From: Armatimonadota bacterium
GTDB taxonomy: Bacteria > Armatimonadota > UBA5829 > DTJY01
Assembly: GCA_029907255.1 (NCBI GenBank)
Contig: JARYMF010000009.1
Location: 97,671 to 161,670, forward strand
Direction: 5' to 3'
DNA length: 64,000 nucleotides
The notes under the pieces were generated by a model. That model did not search any database, had not been told where the DNA came from, and saw only the letters and a list, made by a program, of their open reading frames with translations. The translations under genes and the position numbers were made by a program. Of the stretch, positions 28,125 to 37,490 are shown piece by piece (position 1 is the first letter of the stretch; the number at the start of each line of letters is the position of its first letter).

Positions 28125-31100
28125 CCTATCAATCAAACGCCCAATTGTCATATTGATGCTGTTCTCAGCAATTGCTGTATTGGGCATTAAGTCCAGATCG
28201 CGAATGCCCACCGACTTATACCCTAAGATACAGTTTCCTTTTATAACCATAATGACTGTATACCCCGGGGCTGGTCCAGAGGAGATAGAGACCCTTGTAA
28301 GCAAGCCAATTGAGGACGCCGTAGGTGCTGTCAATGGTATGAAGAACTTGGTGTCCTATTCTCAAGAAGGCATCTCGATTATTGGCATTGAGCTGGAGTT
28401 AGAGACCGATGTTGACGTAGCAATGGCTGACGTTCGCGCCAAAGTTGACGCGGCAAGAGACAAGCTACCGAATGATGTTGAAGCGCCGGTAATTCAAAAG
28501 GTTGACGTTAGTGCTATTCCCGTACTGACGCTCGGCATGTCAAGCAAGCGGCCTGCGAAGGAACTAAGGGAGATCGCAGACGATATAATCAAAGACCAGC
28601 TTGGAAAGCTAAAAGGTGTAGCATCTGTTAACATTACTGGCGGCGATATTCGTGAAATACAAGTAAATGTTGATAAAAGCCGCCTCGAAGCATACGGCCT
28701 CTCGATAAATCAAATTGCGCAAGCAATTGCAGTAGCCAACCTTAACCTCCCGAGTGGACGGATAACAGAAGGAAGGCGCGACTATGCCATTAGGGCTGTG
28801 GGTGAGTTTGAAAGCGTAGATGATATTCGTAACCTGAAATTGAGCTTACCTGGACCAAAGAACAGCATGCGAGTGCTGACTTTAAGCGACATAGCAGAGG
28901 TTAAGGACACGACAGCAGAGCGTGAACAGCTTACTCGCCTTCAAAAAAAGGAAAGCATCGGCATTGAAATCATTAAGCAATCGGATGCCAACACTGTCGA
29001 AGTGGTTGATGCCGCAAAGGAAGAGCTCAATGCTTTGAAAGCCATCCTGCCTAAAGATGTCGAGATTGCAATCGTGCTTGACCAGTCAGAGCGCGTACGC
29101 GAAGCGCTTTCGGATGTTAATGTAAGTCTCTTCCTTGGCGCATTCCTTGCAGTTTTAATTGTTTTTCTATTCCTGCATAACATCAGAGGCACATTCATCG
29201 TTGCCATCGCCATCCCGACGTCAATTATAGCCACATTCATCCCAATATCCTTTGCCGGCTTTACCCTGAATATGATGGTTATGATGGGTTTGTCTTTGGC
29301 GGTGGGCATCTTGGTTGACGACTCGATTGTTGTTCTCGAGAACATCTACCGCCACTTGTCCAAAGGAGAGTCGCCACCAGAAGCAGCGTTAAATGGGCGA
29401 ACCGAAATTGGTCTGGCGGCTATTACGATAACGCTGGTTGATGTCGTTGTTTTTGTGCCCATTGCTTTTATGGGCGGAATCGTCGGCATGTTTTTTAGGG
29501 AGTTCGGCATAACTGTTGCATCGGCAACTCTCTTTTCGCTCCTAGTTTCGTTTACGCTCACCCCCATGCTTGCTTCGCGATGGTACCGCAAGGATGAGGC
29601 AGTGGAAGCGAAGACTGGGTTGTTTGCCAAGTTCGATGAATTTTATCACTCCCTGGATAGACATTACAGAAATGTCTTATCTTGGGCACTAGGACATAGA
29701 TGGCAAGTTATTACCATTGGGTTTGGTTCTCTGCTCTTTGTTTTCTTGGTAGCGGGCGCATTCCTTGGTACCAACTTTTTCCCGGAAATTGACCAGGGTG
29801 CAGTTGGCGTCAGCATTGAAATGCCTGCAGGTACTTCCCTCGCCGCCACGGATGCTGTGGCAGCTCATATTGAGGATATTGCAGCTAGGATTCCCGAGGC
29901 GAAGGATATATTCACTAAGGTTGGTACTAGCGGAGGTGGCAGAATACAAGCGGGTTCGACTGGTCCGAACTTTGCGGAAGTGACCATTGCCCTTAAAGAG
30001 AAGGAAAGCACATTTGACCGAATTTTGCGGCCCTTCACTCCAAAAGATAAACGCAAGCGAGTTCGTTTGGATTCTGAAATAGCTAGGGACCTTGGGCGGC
30101 AAATAGGAGATATCCCAGGTGCAATTATCAAAGTGAAAGCCCAAGCTAGCATGGGTGGCGGCCAGATGCCAATTGATATTGAGCTTACGGGTGGAACGGA
30201 TGCCGAACGAAACCAGATTGCTGAAAAAGTGAAAAATATCGTGGCGGGTACCCCCGGCGTAATGAACGCAGACCTCTCATGGAAGGTTGGCAAACCAGAG
30301 GTAAAGGCAAATATTGATCGCTTGAAAGCGGCAAATATGGGGCTGACAGTAGGGCAGATTGCATCAGCTTTGCGCATGTCAATAGCGGGCAATACTGATA
30401 CCAAATTCCGACAAGAAGGAAAGGAATATGATATTCGAGTTCGGTTGAATGAATACGATCGCTATAGTCTGTCAGATGTTGGCCGCACAGTTGTAGGTTC
30501 GGTGAATGGTAGGCCAATTTTTCTTCAAGATGTCGCTAATATTGTGAGAACTACCGGGCCGACTATGATTGAGCGGAAGAATCGTCAGCGAAAGATATCT
30601 GTCACAGCCGATCTAATGCCAGGATATGCCCTCCAAGGGGTAAGGAAGGCTATTGATAACAACCTAAAAGCGATTGACATGGGGAATGTGCGTTATCGCT
30701 GGGGTGGCCAAGTGGAGATGATGGGTGAAAGCTTCGGGCATATGCGTAGTGCGCTAATCCTTGCAATTCTACTTGTCTACATGCTTATGGCTGCTCTGTT
30801 CGAATCCCTTCTAAATCCATTCATCATAATGTTTAGTATACCAATGGCGCTGATTGGAGCGATTCTTGCTCTTGTGATTACAGGCGAAACTATGAGCATT
30901 GTTTCCATGATTGGTATTATCATGCTCATGGGATTGGTGACAAAGAACGCAATCCTGCTAATTGACTATACCAATACCCTCAGAAGTAGGGGCAAGGAAC
31001 GAAATGAGGCAATTCTCGAGGCTGGTCCAACAAGGTTGAGGCCCATTCTAATGACAACTCTTGCCATGATATTTGGCATGTTGCCGACTGCCTTAAAGCT

Positions 31101-31317
31101 TGGGCGCGGATCTGAGTTCCGTGCACCCATGGCAATTGCGGTTATTGGGGGTTTGATTGTATCCACATTGCTTACGCTTGTAGTAGTGCCAACGCTCTAT
31201 TCCGTCTTCGATGATTTGATGGCTGGATGGCAGGATAGAAAGCGTAGACTACTCGGGCGGTTGGCGGTTGTTCCTTCAGAAGTTGAAAGCAAAGAAGAAG
31301 TCGAAATGCAAGTTTAA
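28111..31317 (+). CDS. RND-family efflux transporter (AcrB/HAE1-like)
   Basis: The 1068-residue proton-driven pump has twelve membrane helices and two large periplasmic loops. The helix-4 aspartate pair needed for proton transfer is present (D403-D404, in 'GILVDDSIVVLENI'). The N-terminus 'NLSIKRPIVILMLFSAI' and the 'YPGAGPEEIETLVSKPIED' porter segment are typical of the family. It is the last gene of the operon; a convergent gene lies 119 bases on. Substrates are not predictable. Hydrophobic drugs or lipids are both possible given the LolA-like neighbour. Confidence 0.94.
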   Translation: MWLTNLSIKRPIVILMLFSAIAVLGIKSRSRMPTDLYPKIQFPFITIMTVYPGAGPEEIETLVSKPIEDAVGAVNGMKNLVSYSQEGISIIGIELELETDVDVAMADVRAKVDAARDKLPNDVEAPVIQKVDVSAIPVLTLGMSSKRPAKELREIADDIIKDQLGKLKGVASVNITGGDIREIQVNVDKSRLEAYGLSINQIAQAIAVANLNLPSGRITEGRRDYAIRAVGEFESVDDIRNLKLSLPGPKNSMRVLTLSDIAEVKDTTAEREQLTRLQKKESIGIEIIKQSDANTVEVVDAAKEELNALKAILPKDVEIAIVLDQSERVREALSDVNVSLFLGAFLAVLIVFLFLHNIRGTFIVAIAIPTSIIATFIPISFAGFTLNMMVMMGLSLAVGILVDDSIVVLENIYRHLSKGESPPEAALNGRTEIGLAAITITLVDVVVFVPIAFMGGIVGMFFREFGITVASATLFSLLVSFTLTPMLASRWYRKDEAVEAKTGLFAKFDEFYHSLDRHYRNVLSWALGHRWQVITIGFGSLLFVFLVAGAFLGTNFFPEIDQGAVGVSIEMPAGTSLAATDAVAAHIEDIAARIPEAKDIFTKVGTSGGGRIQAGSTGPNFAEVTIALKEKESTFDRILRPFTPKDKRKRVRLDSEIARDLGRQIGDIPGAIIKVKAQASMGGGQMPIDIELTGGTDAERNQIAEKVKNIVAGTPGVMNADLSWKVGKPEVKANIDRLKAANMGLTVGQIASALRMSIAGNTDTKFRQEGKEYDIRVRLNEYDRYSLSDVGRTVVGSVNGRPIFLQDVANIVRTTGPTMIERKNRQRKISVTADLMPGYALQGVRKAIDNNLKAIDMGNVRYRWGGQVEMMGESFGHMRSALILAILLVYMLMAALFESLLNPFIIMFSIPMALIGAILALVITGETMSIVSMIGIIMLMGLVTKNAILLIDYTNTLRSRGKERNEAILEAGPTRLRPILMTTLAMIFGMLPTALKLGRGSEFRAPMAIAVIGGLIVSTLLTLVVVPTLYSVFDDLMAGWQDRKRRLLGRLAVVPSEVESKEEVEMQV

Positions 31318-31436
31318 TCTGGCTTTTCCCATATGCTTAATAAATAGTGGAGCATCATCAAAAAAGTTGTAATTATGTGCCAATGCTTTATCTCAAAAGT
31401 GTTTAACTTGGAATGTTGACGAGGAGGTTGGTTCGG

Positions 31437-31943
31437 TTATCTGCCTATTGCATCGTGCACGTGCTTCACAAAGCGCTTTGGGTTCGATGGGCTTAGGATA
31501 AACTTCCCGTCATTTGTTTCTACAAGGACAACTTCTTTAATTCCCGTTGCCGAAATAAATAAGTCGCCAAGTTCGTTACTTTTAAAGCGTCCAGAGTAGC
31601 CAAAAATCCATGGAAGTGCAAGCGAAGCGGGCTTGAGCGATTCAAGAGTTAAATGACGGACATCTTTGATATCAGATAAACGGATTGTAATTGGCGGAAA
31701 TGGCCAAGTCCTTGCAATCGTAATCTTATTGTTGCCTACTTCATATCGTGATGGCCTTATCAGCCAGCCGATGCTGAGAATAATGGCTGTTGCGCCTGCT
31801 AAGCTGTACATGATTATTACGACGGGCATTGGCAGCATAGTCAGTCCGCCTGCAAGTGCAAGCATCAGTATCGCAAAGGCTATGAGAGCGCCTGTAACCT
31901 TATAAACAATTAAGTCCGCGGCAGCGGGGAGATATTTTCTCAT
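31437..31943 (-). CDS. Small membrane protein with bacterial PH-like domain
   Basis: The 168-residue protein has two membrane helices (about 12-58) followed by a beta-rich domain. The pattern 'RYEVGNNKITIARTWPFPPITIRLSDIKDV' and a final 'LSPSNPKRFVKHVHDAI' match bacterial PH domain proteins (bPH_5-like). These often sit near transporters without a defined role. The AAGAGG ribosome-binding site is well placed. It is a single gene convergent with the RND pump. Confidence 0.72.
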   Translation of the reverse strand: MRKYLPAAADLIVYKVTGALIAFAILMLALAGGLTMLPMPVVIIMYSLAGATAIILSIGWLIRPSRYEVGNNKITIARTWPFPPITIRLSDIKDVRHLTLESLKPASLALPWIFGYSGRFKSNELGDLFISATGIKEVVLVETNDGKFILSPSNPKRFVKHVHDAIGR

Positions 31944-32040
31944 TTTCGCAGCCTCTTTCGTCCACTTAGAGCGGATTTGCTGGATTTAAGCTACGTCATT
32001 TGCTTTCAATTTGTCAATAAGCGTAACAAAGCTCAGGCTT

Positions 32041-32069
32041 TTGAAGAACAGTTGGTGGCATGATATACT
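32041..32069 (+). promoter_or_regulatory. Probable promoter for the membrane protein at 32156
   Basis: TTGAAG and TATACT are separated by 17 bases. The start of transcription would be near 32076, leaving an 80-base leader. Confidence 0.6.
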
Positions 32070-32155
32070 GTTATCCGCTTGCTATATTTAGGTTTTTGTT
32101 GCAAAGCAATTGGGAACAACGCTAAAGTAACCTTTTGGGCTAGGAGGTGTGTGTA

Positions 32156-32764
32156 ATGGATTGGAGAATTCTTTACAATCCGCTTGCAATTTTGGGTAAG
32201 GGCAAAGGATTTGTAATAGCATTGCTCATTGTAATAATCTTAACTGCAGTGGCAGTTTTTGGGCAGGTTCATCTCGATGGCGCTCTAGATATGCACATAA
32301 CAACGGGGACTTCGCCAGCCGGCTTGCTGATTTCTGAATCTTTGATTGCCTGGTTGAGTCTTGGAGTTTTCCTCTTTTTGACATCAAAAATTTTCAGAGG
32401 AAATGGAGGTATTGGTGCACATCTAGCGGCAGCAGGGTTAGCACGCTTTCCCTATATAATTGCGGCGCTTGTCATTGCTCAACCTGCCGTGAGAGAGGTC
32501 TTTTTGGCGGCGGTTACTTTGGCACGCGACCAGGTTGTGGTTCGGCCAGAGAAGATGATGACACCTCTGCTTCTTATTAGTCTTCTTGTGATTGTTGGCT
32601 TATCTATCTGGTCGATTGTAATCCTCTTTTATGGCTACCGATATGCCAGTCGAGTTCAAGGTGCAAAAATAGGTGTTTCTTTTGTGCTAGGTCTTATAAT
32701 TGCCGAAATTGTTAGCAAAGCACTAATTGCATCCACTTTTTCCGTTTTTAGGGGTCCTCAGTGA
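32156..32764 (+). CDS. Integral membrane protein, Yip1-domain-like
   Basis: The 202-residue protein has about five membrane helices. It begins 'DWRILYNPLAIL', the style of Yip1-type bacterial membrane proteins, and includes a short Gly-rich cytoplasmic loop (FRGNGGIGAHLAAAG) matching the conserved part of that fold. The ATG at 32156 has GGAGGT seven bases upstream. A GTG nine bases earlier overlaps that site and is rejected. It lies 62 bases before the phosphohexomutase gene and may be co-transcribed. Function unknown. Confidence 0.65.
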   Translation: MDWRILYNPLAILGKGKGFVIALLIVIILTAVAVFGQVHLDGALDMHITTGTSPAGLLISESLIAWLSLGVFLFLTSKIFRGNGGIGAHLAAAGLARFPYIIAALVIAQPAVREVFLAAVTLARDQVVVRPEKMMTPLLLISLLVIVGLSIWSIVILFYGYRYASRVQGAKIGVSFVLGLIIAEIVSKALIASTFSVFRGPQ

Positions 32765-32826
32765 GTTCATGAGAGGGAATCTGGACATCCGACCTTGTTT
32801 TTCGATAAACTAAGGTCGGAGTAGAT

Positions 32827-34602
32827 ATGAAAGTTGGCGAGTCTATTATAAGACTTCTTAGCGAGGCGCTTGCGGATTCTTCTCTGGTGCAGTCATTTTC
32901 AGGTGTCCGAACTTCTTTTGGAAGTGGGCCAGGGATATCAGACGCTCAAGAGGCGCTTGCAATAGCATATGGTTTTGCTTATTCAAGGCATGTACTTGAA
33001 GGGACAACACGGGGAACGCTTCTAATAGGCAGAGACCCCAGGCCAACAGGCGAGGCCATTGCTTCGGCCCTTATCTGTGGATTTCTTGCAGGGGCTGTTT
33101 CCACGGGAAGCCGTCTAAGAATCCTCAATTTGGACATCATTACTACCCCAATTCTTGAGACAGCCGTTCGAGTCTTGAAAGCATCTGGCGGGGTTATGAT
33201 AACAGCCAGCCATAACCCACTGACCGACAATGGGTTCAAATTTCTCACCGGTGTTCGAATGACGGATTCAAGAAATGCTCCACCTGGTGCACTCTTATCT
33301 GCGTACACTATGGCGGCTATTGTAAAGCAGGTGCGCAAAATCGCCGACGGAGATGTTGGCGATTTCCTAACCTCACTCAATAAAATTGACGAAAAAAGCA
33401 TAGCACAAGTAGTCATAAATGATAGCTTTCACCGAGTAAGGGCAGAACGTGGCTATCTTGATGCCATGGGTAAAGAATGGGGGATTATACCACATTGTCT
33501 GAAACCCCTCACCTTAGGTCCGGCGCTCCTCGACCCGAATGGTGGTGCTGCGTGCGGAATCGGTGCCAGGGTTCTTGAGCATTTCGGCGTCCGGGCCATC
33601 GAAGAGAACGCTGAAATTGGCTATCCAGAACACTCAATTGATACTGATGGCATTGACCCAGCCAGCGGTCGCCATATGCTTCTAAGAATTTCCCGCGCTG
33701 CCCAGCGGAGGAATGCAAGGTTTGGAATAGCGTTCGATTATGATGCTGATCGCGGAAACATCGTCTTGCCTGGCAATGATGAAGATGCAATCATTCATCC
33801 CCAAAAGGTAGCGGCAATGAACATCGCTCTTGTACTTGCGCATAGGGAGAGCTCGGGCAAGCATGGCGGAAAATTGGCGGTTGTTGTCTCGGATGCAACC
33901 TCTGGCATTTCTGAAAAAGTTGCTCGCATATTTGGCGCAGAGGTCTTTATGGTTGAGACTGGCGAAATCAATGTCGTCACTAAGATGCACCAACTGCGTC
34001 GAAATGGATACGATGTGCCTGTTGGCGTTGAGGGGCCAAATGGTGGAACAATATTCGGGGAATCTACCTGTCGTGATGGCCTTCAGACCGCCTTGTGCGC
34101 GGCTCTAGGCGATGAGGAGCCGAAACTGGCAGAACAACTGCGGTGGGCCCTCGCAAGAAACGGCTTTACTCCGCCGAGTGGTAAGCTTCGTCTGCCTGGA
34201 ATACTTGCTACCTTGCCTCAGCACTTCAATCGCATGCTACGTATGGAAGGACCTGCCTTGCCGCATGGCGAAATAAAGGCTCGCATGGAGGATCTCTTTG
34301 TGCGCAAGGTTTGGCCCTTGTTATCAACCAGTTATCGTTCCTACCGGTTCGTCAACTTTGAGGGGACAGACCAAGTGGAGAAGCGGACCGGCGACGAAAC
34401 CGGCGGTTGGCGAATTGAGCTTGAGGATAGTAGCGACAAAGCGTTTATCTTCGCACGTGGCTCTCGGACTGAATCTGGCATATGGCGGTTGATTGTGGAC
34501 GATCCTGACGCCGCTAGAGGTGCCATCCTTTTGAATGCTGCCGCCAATCTAATGCGCATGGCATTCGGCGAAGATTGCAAAACTGATAAGCAGGAATTTT
34601 GA
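32827..34602 (+). CDS. Phosphohexomutase (phosphoglucomutase/phosphomannomutase family), oversized
   Basis: The 591-residue alpha-D-phosphohexomutase has the phosphoserine loop TASHNP (Ser at about 128) and the Mg-binding DYDADRG loop (304-309). The sugar-specificity loop region GVEGPNGGTIFGEST differs from the canonical GEXSGH motif. Usual bacterial members have about 450 residues. The extra length is mainly before the metal loop and at the C-terminus. Substrate (glucose-, mannose- or glucosamine-phosphate) cannot be fixed. A GlmM role would suit the presence of glmS and cdaA in the window but is not shown. Confidence 0.82.
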   Translation: MKVGESIIRLLSEALADSSLVQSFSGVRTSFGSGPGISDAQEALAIAYGFAYSRHVLEGTTRGTLLIGRDPRPTGEAIASALICGFLAGAVSTGSRLRILNLDIITTPILETAVRVLKASGGVMITASHNPLTDNGFKFLTGVRMTDSRNAPPGALLSAYTMAAIVKQVRKIADGDVGDFLTSLNKIDEKSIAQVVINDSFHRVRAERGYLDAMGKEWGIIPHCLKPLTLGPALLDPNGGAACGIGARVLEHFGVRAIEENAEIGYPEHSIDTDGIDPASGRHMLLRISRAAQRRNARFGIAFDYDADRGNIVLPGNDEDAIIHPQKVAAMNIALVLAHRESSGKHGGKLAVVVSDATSGISEKVARIFGAEVFMVETGEINVVTKMHQLRRNGYDVPVGVEGPNGGTIFGESTCRDGLQTALCAALGDEEPKLAEQLRWALARNGFTPPSGKLRLPGILATLPQHFNRMLRMEGPALPHGEIKARMEDLFVRKVWPLLSTSYRSYRFVNFEGTDQVEKRTGDETGGWRIELEDSSDKAFIFARGSRTESGIWRLIVDDPDAARGAILLNAAANLMRMAFGEDCKTDKQEF

Positions 34603-34682
34603 AGTCCTCTAGTTCTCAAGGACTTACGCAGTAATTTTCACAAATCAAGAGCAAAAAGAACGATTTTGTCGCCCAGCCCCTT

Positions 34683-37373
34683 CTAGCGGAATATCTCCCA
34701 TTTTGGCAGTAATCCAATCTCCTGTTCAAATGCCTTCCATGGCTCCGGGTCATTCTTTGTCGTTGCACAGAATATGAATACTGGCTCGCCAGGTTGGGCA
34801 AAAGTCTCTCCTGGCTTTAACAACTTGCTTGTTGTTTTTCTTGCGTCTGCGTGTTCGTTACCAGCGTCGTCCTTCCAGAAATAGACTGTCACACCCGACG
34901 AGGAAGGTGCAATGATTCCATAGCATCCACCTGCCTTCTGATCAATCCAAGCCCCCGTCCCACATGCTCCGACAAGTCCAACCTCGTCATCCTCCATATT
35001 CCCGCCAATAGCCGACTGCGGATAGTAGAAGTAGCTCTCCATCGTCCACGGCCGGTTGTCGGTGTTCGTAAGAGATATGAACCGAGCGGTGAACCAGTTT
35101 TTCTGTGGATAGAATTCAAAAGCGTATTTTGTGCGGAAGGCGAACGGACCAGAGGCAGTGCCAGGTGTTTTTCTACTCAACGTCACCTCGCATCTTGTAC
35201 GCGTTGATCCAGCCCAAATGACCAACTCTTCTGTGCAGTCTGGGCGATCCCACCACGTGTCGCCGGCGACCTGCTGGATAAGCACTTCAAATGAACCCAT
35301 TGGCATGTCATCAAGATTAATAGCGTCTATTGCCTTACCACTATTGAATGCTTTTGTAATTCTGAGCCCTTTGCTGCCATGACTGAACGAGCGTGCTTTC
35401 TTTGGTTTGATTATTGTGATATCACTGTCGTAGGGCTTTGGTGCAATCTCGAGAAACAATGTCTGCGGTTGGGATGCGGGAACCTGGATTTCGAATGCCA
35501 ACTCATCCGCCGCTGTCACCGTTCCCGAGTCGTCGAGGTCAAATATCTCGGCCGGGATTGTCATGCCCTCCGCATTCATCAATTTTAGTTGTTCGGGGGA
35601 TATGCCTTTCTTTAAGAGGCTGGATGCCTTTGAAAGGGGAATAGAAATCGTAAACTTGCCAGTAGACTTTCCGAAGATTCCGATGGGAATGCCCTTTTTT
35701 CTACCAAAGGCGCCGGGAACGTAGATAAACTTCGATATTCGGTTGTCGCCTAGTTTGACTTCGTTTAGCAACCCATCAGGGTCGGCTTCTGCTTCGATGT
35801 AGTGCGCCCCCGGCTTCAGCGGATACTTAACTTGAACATATCCGTAACCTCCAGCCGGGATTGATAAGGTTGGCTTCACTTGTCTATCGTCAACCCTCGC
35901 CAATACGGGCGACTTTGCATCAATTACCCCGGTGTTCTTGATTTTAATTTGTGCTTCCTTGCCACCCTCTGCATCAACAAGTTCAACGCCGGTTATGCTT
36001 AGCTCGGATGTACGCCCGCTGTGAATTTCGTATACTTTGGCGTTTACTTTGGCTACGGTATCAGTGAAAAGTTGCCAAGGTTCATCGTTTACGTCCACGA
36101 GCCCATAATTGCTATCTTCTGGGAAGTTTTTTGAAATTCCAAGGGCAGGTTCGTCCACCCACATGAAGTAGTCGCTTCCAACCATGAAGGGTAGGGAAAA
36201 GAAAGTCTTTTGGTATACCTCGAAGCATTTTGCTTTCTCGGCTTGGGTTCGAACTCGCATGCCTGCTCCTGCGCGGCAGGGAAGACCGGAATCCAGCGCG
36301 GGGAAGCTCCACTCGGTTACCATCATCGGACGCTTTGCCTGCTTATACCATTTTGTTATAGTTTCCACTAAGCCAATCGGCTCTAGCTTTTGTAAGTCAA
36401 CCTGGCCGTAGATGTTGAAAGTTACTATGTCGCAGTACTTTCCAGCGATATCCCAAATTGGAGGTGCATTTCCTGCGAATCGACAGCCAAGTATCATGTG
36501 ATTCGGGTCTGCCTTTCGAATCGCGTTCGTTGTGATGGCGAAGTACTTCTCTGCGCAAAGACGAACAAACTCAATTTTGTCTTGAAAGACCTTTTCGGTT
36601 GCATGTTCGTTCCAATTTGAAGAGTTGAGCGCTTCCTCCCAACTGTTAAACGATGTTCCCCATGTGGCATTGAATTCTTGGATTTTTTGGTATTTTTTCT
36701 TGAGAAGCTCTACAAGTGCCTTTTTGCCTTCATGGTCTGCGGGGCGTTTGATTGCTTCATTTGCAAGGCCAGCATCGCCGCCACCTTTGCCATACCACTC
36801 GAGTTCATTGTCAAGAAACCACCCGAATAGCCATGGGTCGTCCTTTAGAGGTGCACACTGAGCTTGCGCTCTTTCTTCGCAGTATTTTTCGAACGCAGGG
36901 TTGAAGACGTTTGGGAAGCCGGTCCAATGGACGCGTTGTACAAGGGGATCTTTCCCAGCGTAATCCGCGCCTAGGCCGCAGAATTCCATATACGCAAGGC
37001 CGCGCCCTCGAGTTGATGGCGAGTTGTTTGCACCAAGGGCATTGAAGTTCCACTGTTTCAAGCGGTCGGTTGCCGACTTCGCCCAAGCAGATTCATCGTT
37101 GTTATATTTTTTGCGGACATTCTGAGCATACGGCGCATAACCTAGTGCTTCACACCAATGGACGTTGTAGTTGCAGTGGTCGGTTCCTATTGCGTAGAAT
37201 GCTGCTCCGGATGGGTCAATACACCACCACTTATCGCCAATTTTCTCGACATGAAAGAAGCCGGTAGCTTTACCCTTTAGAGCGGTCCAGCCACCATAGG
37301 GACTTCTTTCCCCAGCGTTGGCCGCTGCTATAGTGAGGCAAAGTATCATTAGCATAATCATCGGCTTGGGCAT
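34683..37373 (-). CDS. Secreted glycoside hydrolase, clan GH-A-like, with CARDB-like domain
   Basis: The 896-residue protein has a signal peptide (cleavage near 20). A TIM-barrel-type domain follows with the putative acid/base glutamate in FLDNELEW (E190) and nucleophile in MVTEWSF (E354), reminiscent of agarase and beta-galactosidase relatives in clan GH-A. At about 460-555 is a CARDB-like beta domain ('GAHYIEAEADPDGLLNEVKLGDN'). The C-terminal 340 residues are beta-rich and unrecognised. The ribosome-binding site AAGGAG is good. Substrate is unknown; a plant or algal polysaccharide would fit. Exact GH family not assigned. Confidence 0.72.
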   Translation of the reverse strand: MPKPMIMLMILCLTIAAANAGERSPYGGWTALKGKATGFFHVEKIGDKWWCIDPSGAAFYAIGTDHCNYNVHWCEALGYAPYAQNVRKKYNNDESAWAKSATDRLKQWNFNALGANNSPSTRGRGLAYMEFCGLGADYAGKDPLVQRVHWTGFPNVFNPAFEKYCEERAQAQCAPLKDDPWLFGWFLDNELEWYGKGGGDAGLANEAIKRPADHEGKKALVELLKKKYQKIQEFNATWGTSFNSWEEALNSSNWNEHATEKVFQDKIEFVRLCAEKYFAITTNAIRKADPNHMILGCRFAGNAPPIWDIAGKYCDIVTFNIYGQVDLQKLEPIGLVETITKWYKQAKRPMMVTEWSFPALDSGLPCRAGAGMRVRTQAEKAKCFEVYQKTFFSLPFMVGSDYFMWVDEPALGISKNFPEDSNYGLVDVNDEPWQLFTDTVAKVNAKVYEIHSGRTSELSITGVELVDAEGGKEAQIKIKNTGVIDAKSPVLARVDDRQVKPTLSIPAGGYGYVQVKYPLKPGAHYIEAEADPDGLLNEVKLGDNRISKFIYVPGAFGRKKGIPIGIFGKSTGKFTISIPLSKASSLLKKGISPEQLKLMNAEGMTIPAEIFDLDDSGTVTAADELAFEIQVPASQPQTLFLEIAPKPYDSDITIIKPKKARSFSHGSKGLRITKAFNSGKAIDAINLDDMPMGSFEVLIQQVAGDTWWDRPDCTEELVIWAGSTRTRCEVTLSRKTPGTASGPFAFRTKYAFEFYPQKNWFTARFISLTNTDNRPWTMESYFYYPQSAIGGNMEDDEVGLVGACGTGAWIDQKAGGCYGIIAPSSSGVTVYFWKDDAGNEHADARKTTSKLLKPGETFAQPGEPVFIFCATTKNDPEPWKAFEQEIGLLPKWEIFR

Positions 37374-37490
37374 GGCAAGTCGTCTCCTTGGATGTCATAT
37401 TTTTCCTATAATTTGTTAGAAGGAGCTGCGAACTCCTCCGCTATTTGACGGCATTGTCTTTTATGATTTGGTTGTGTATGTAAGTAGCTT

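Noticed and set aside
28941..30517. Several minus-strand open frames opposite the RND gene
   Set aside because: They follow the codon bias of the pump gene in reverse and lack homology signatures and start signals.
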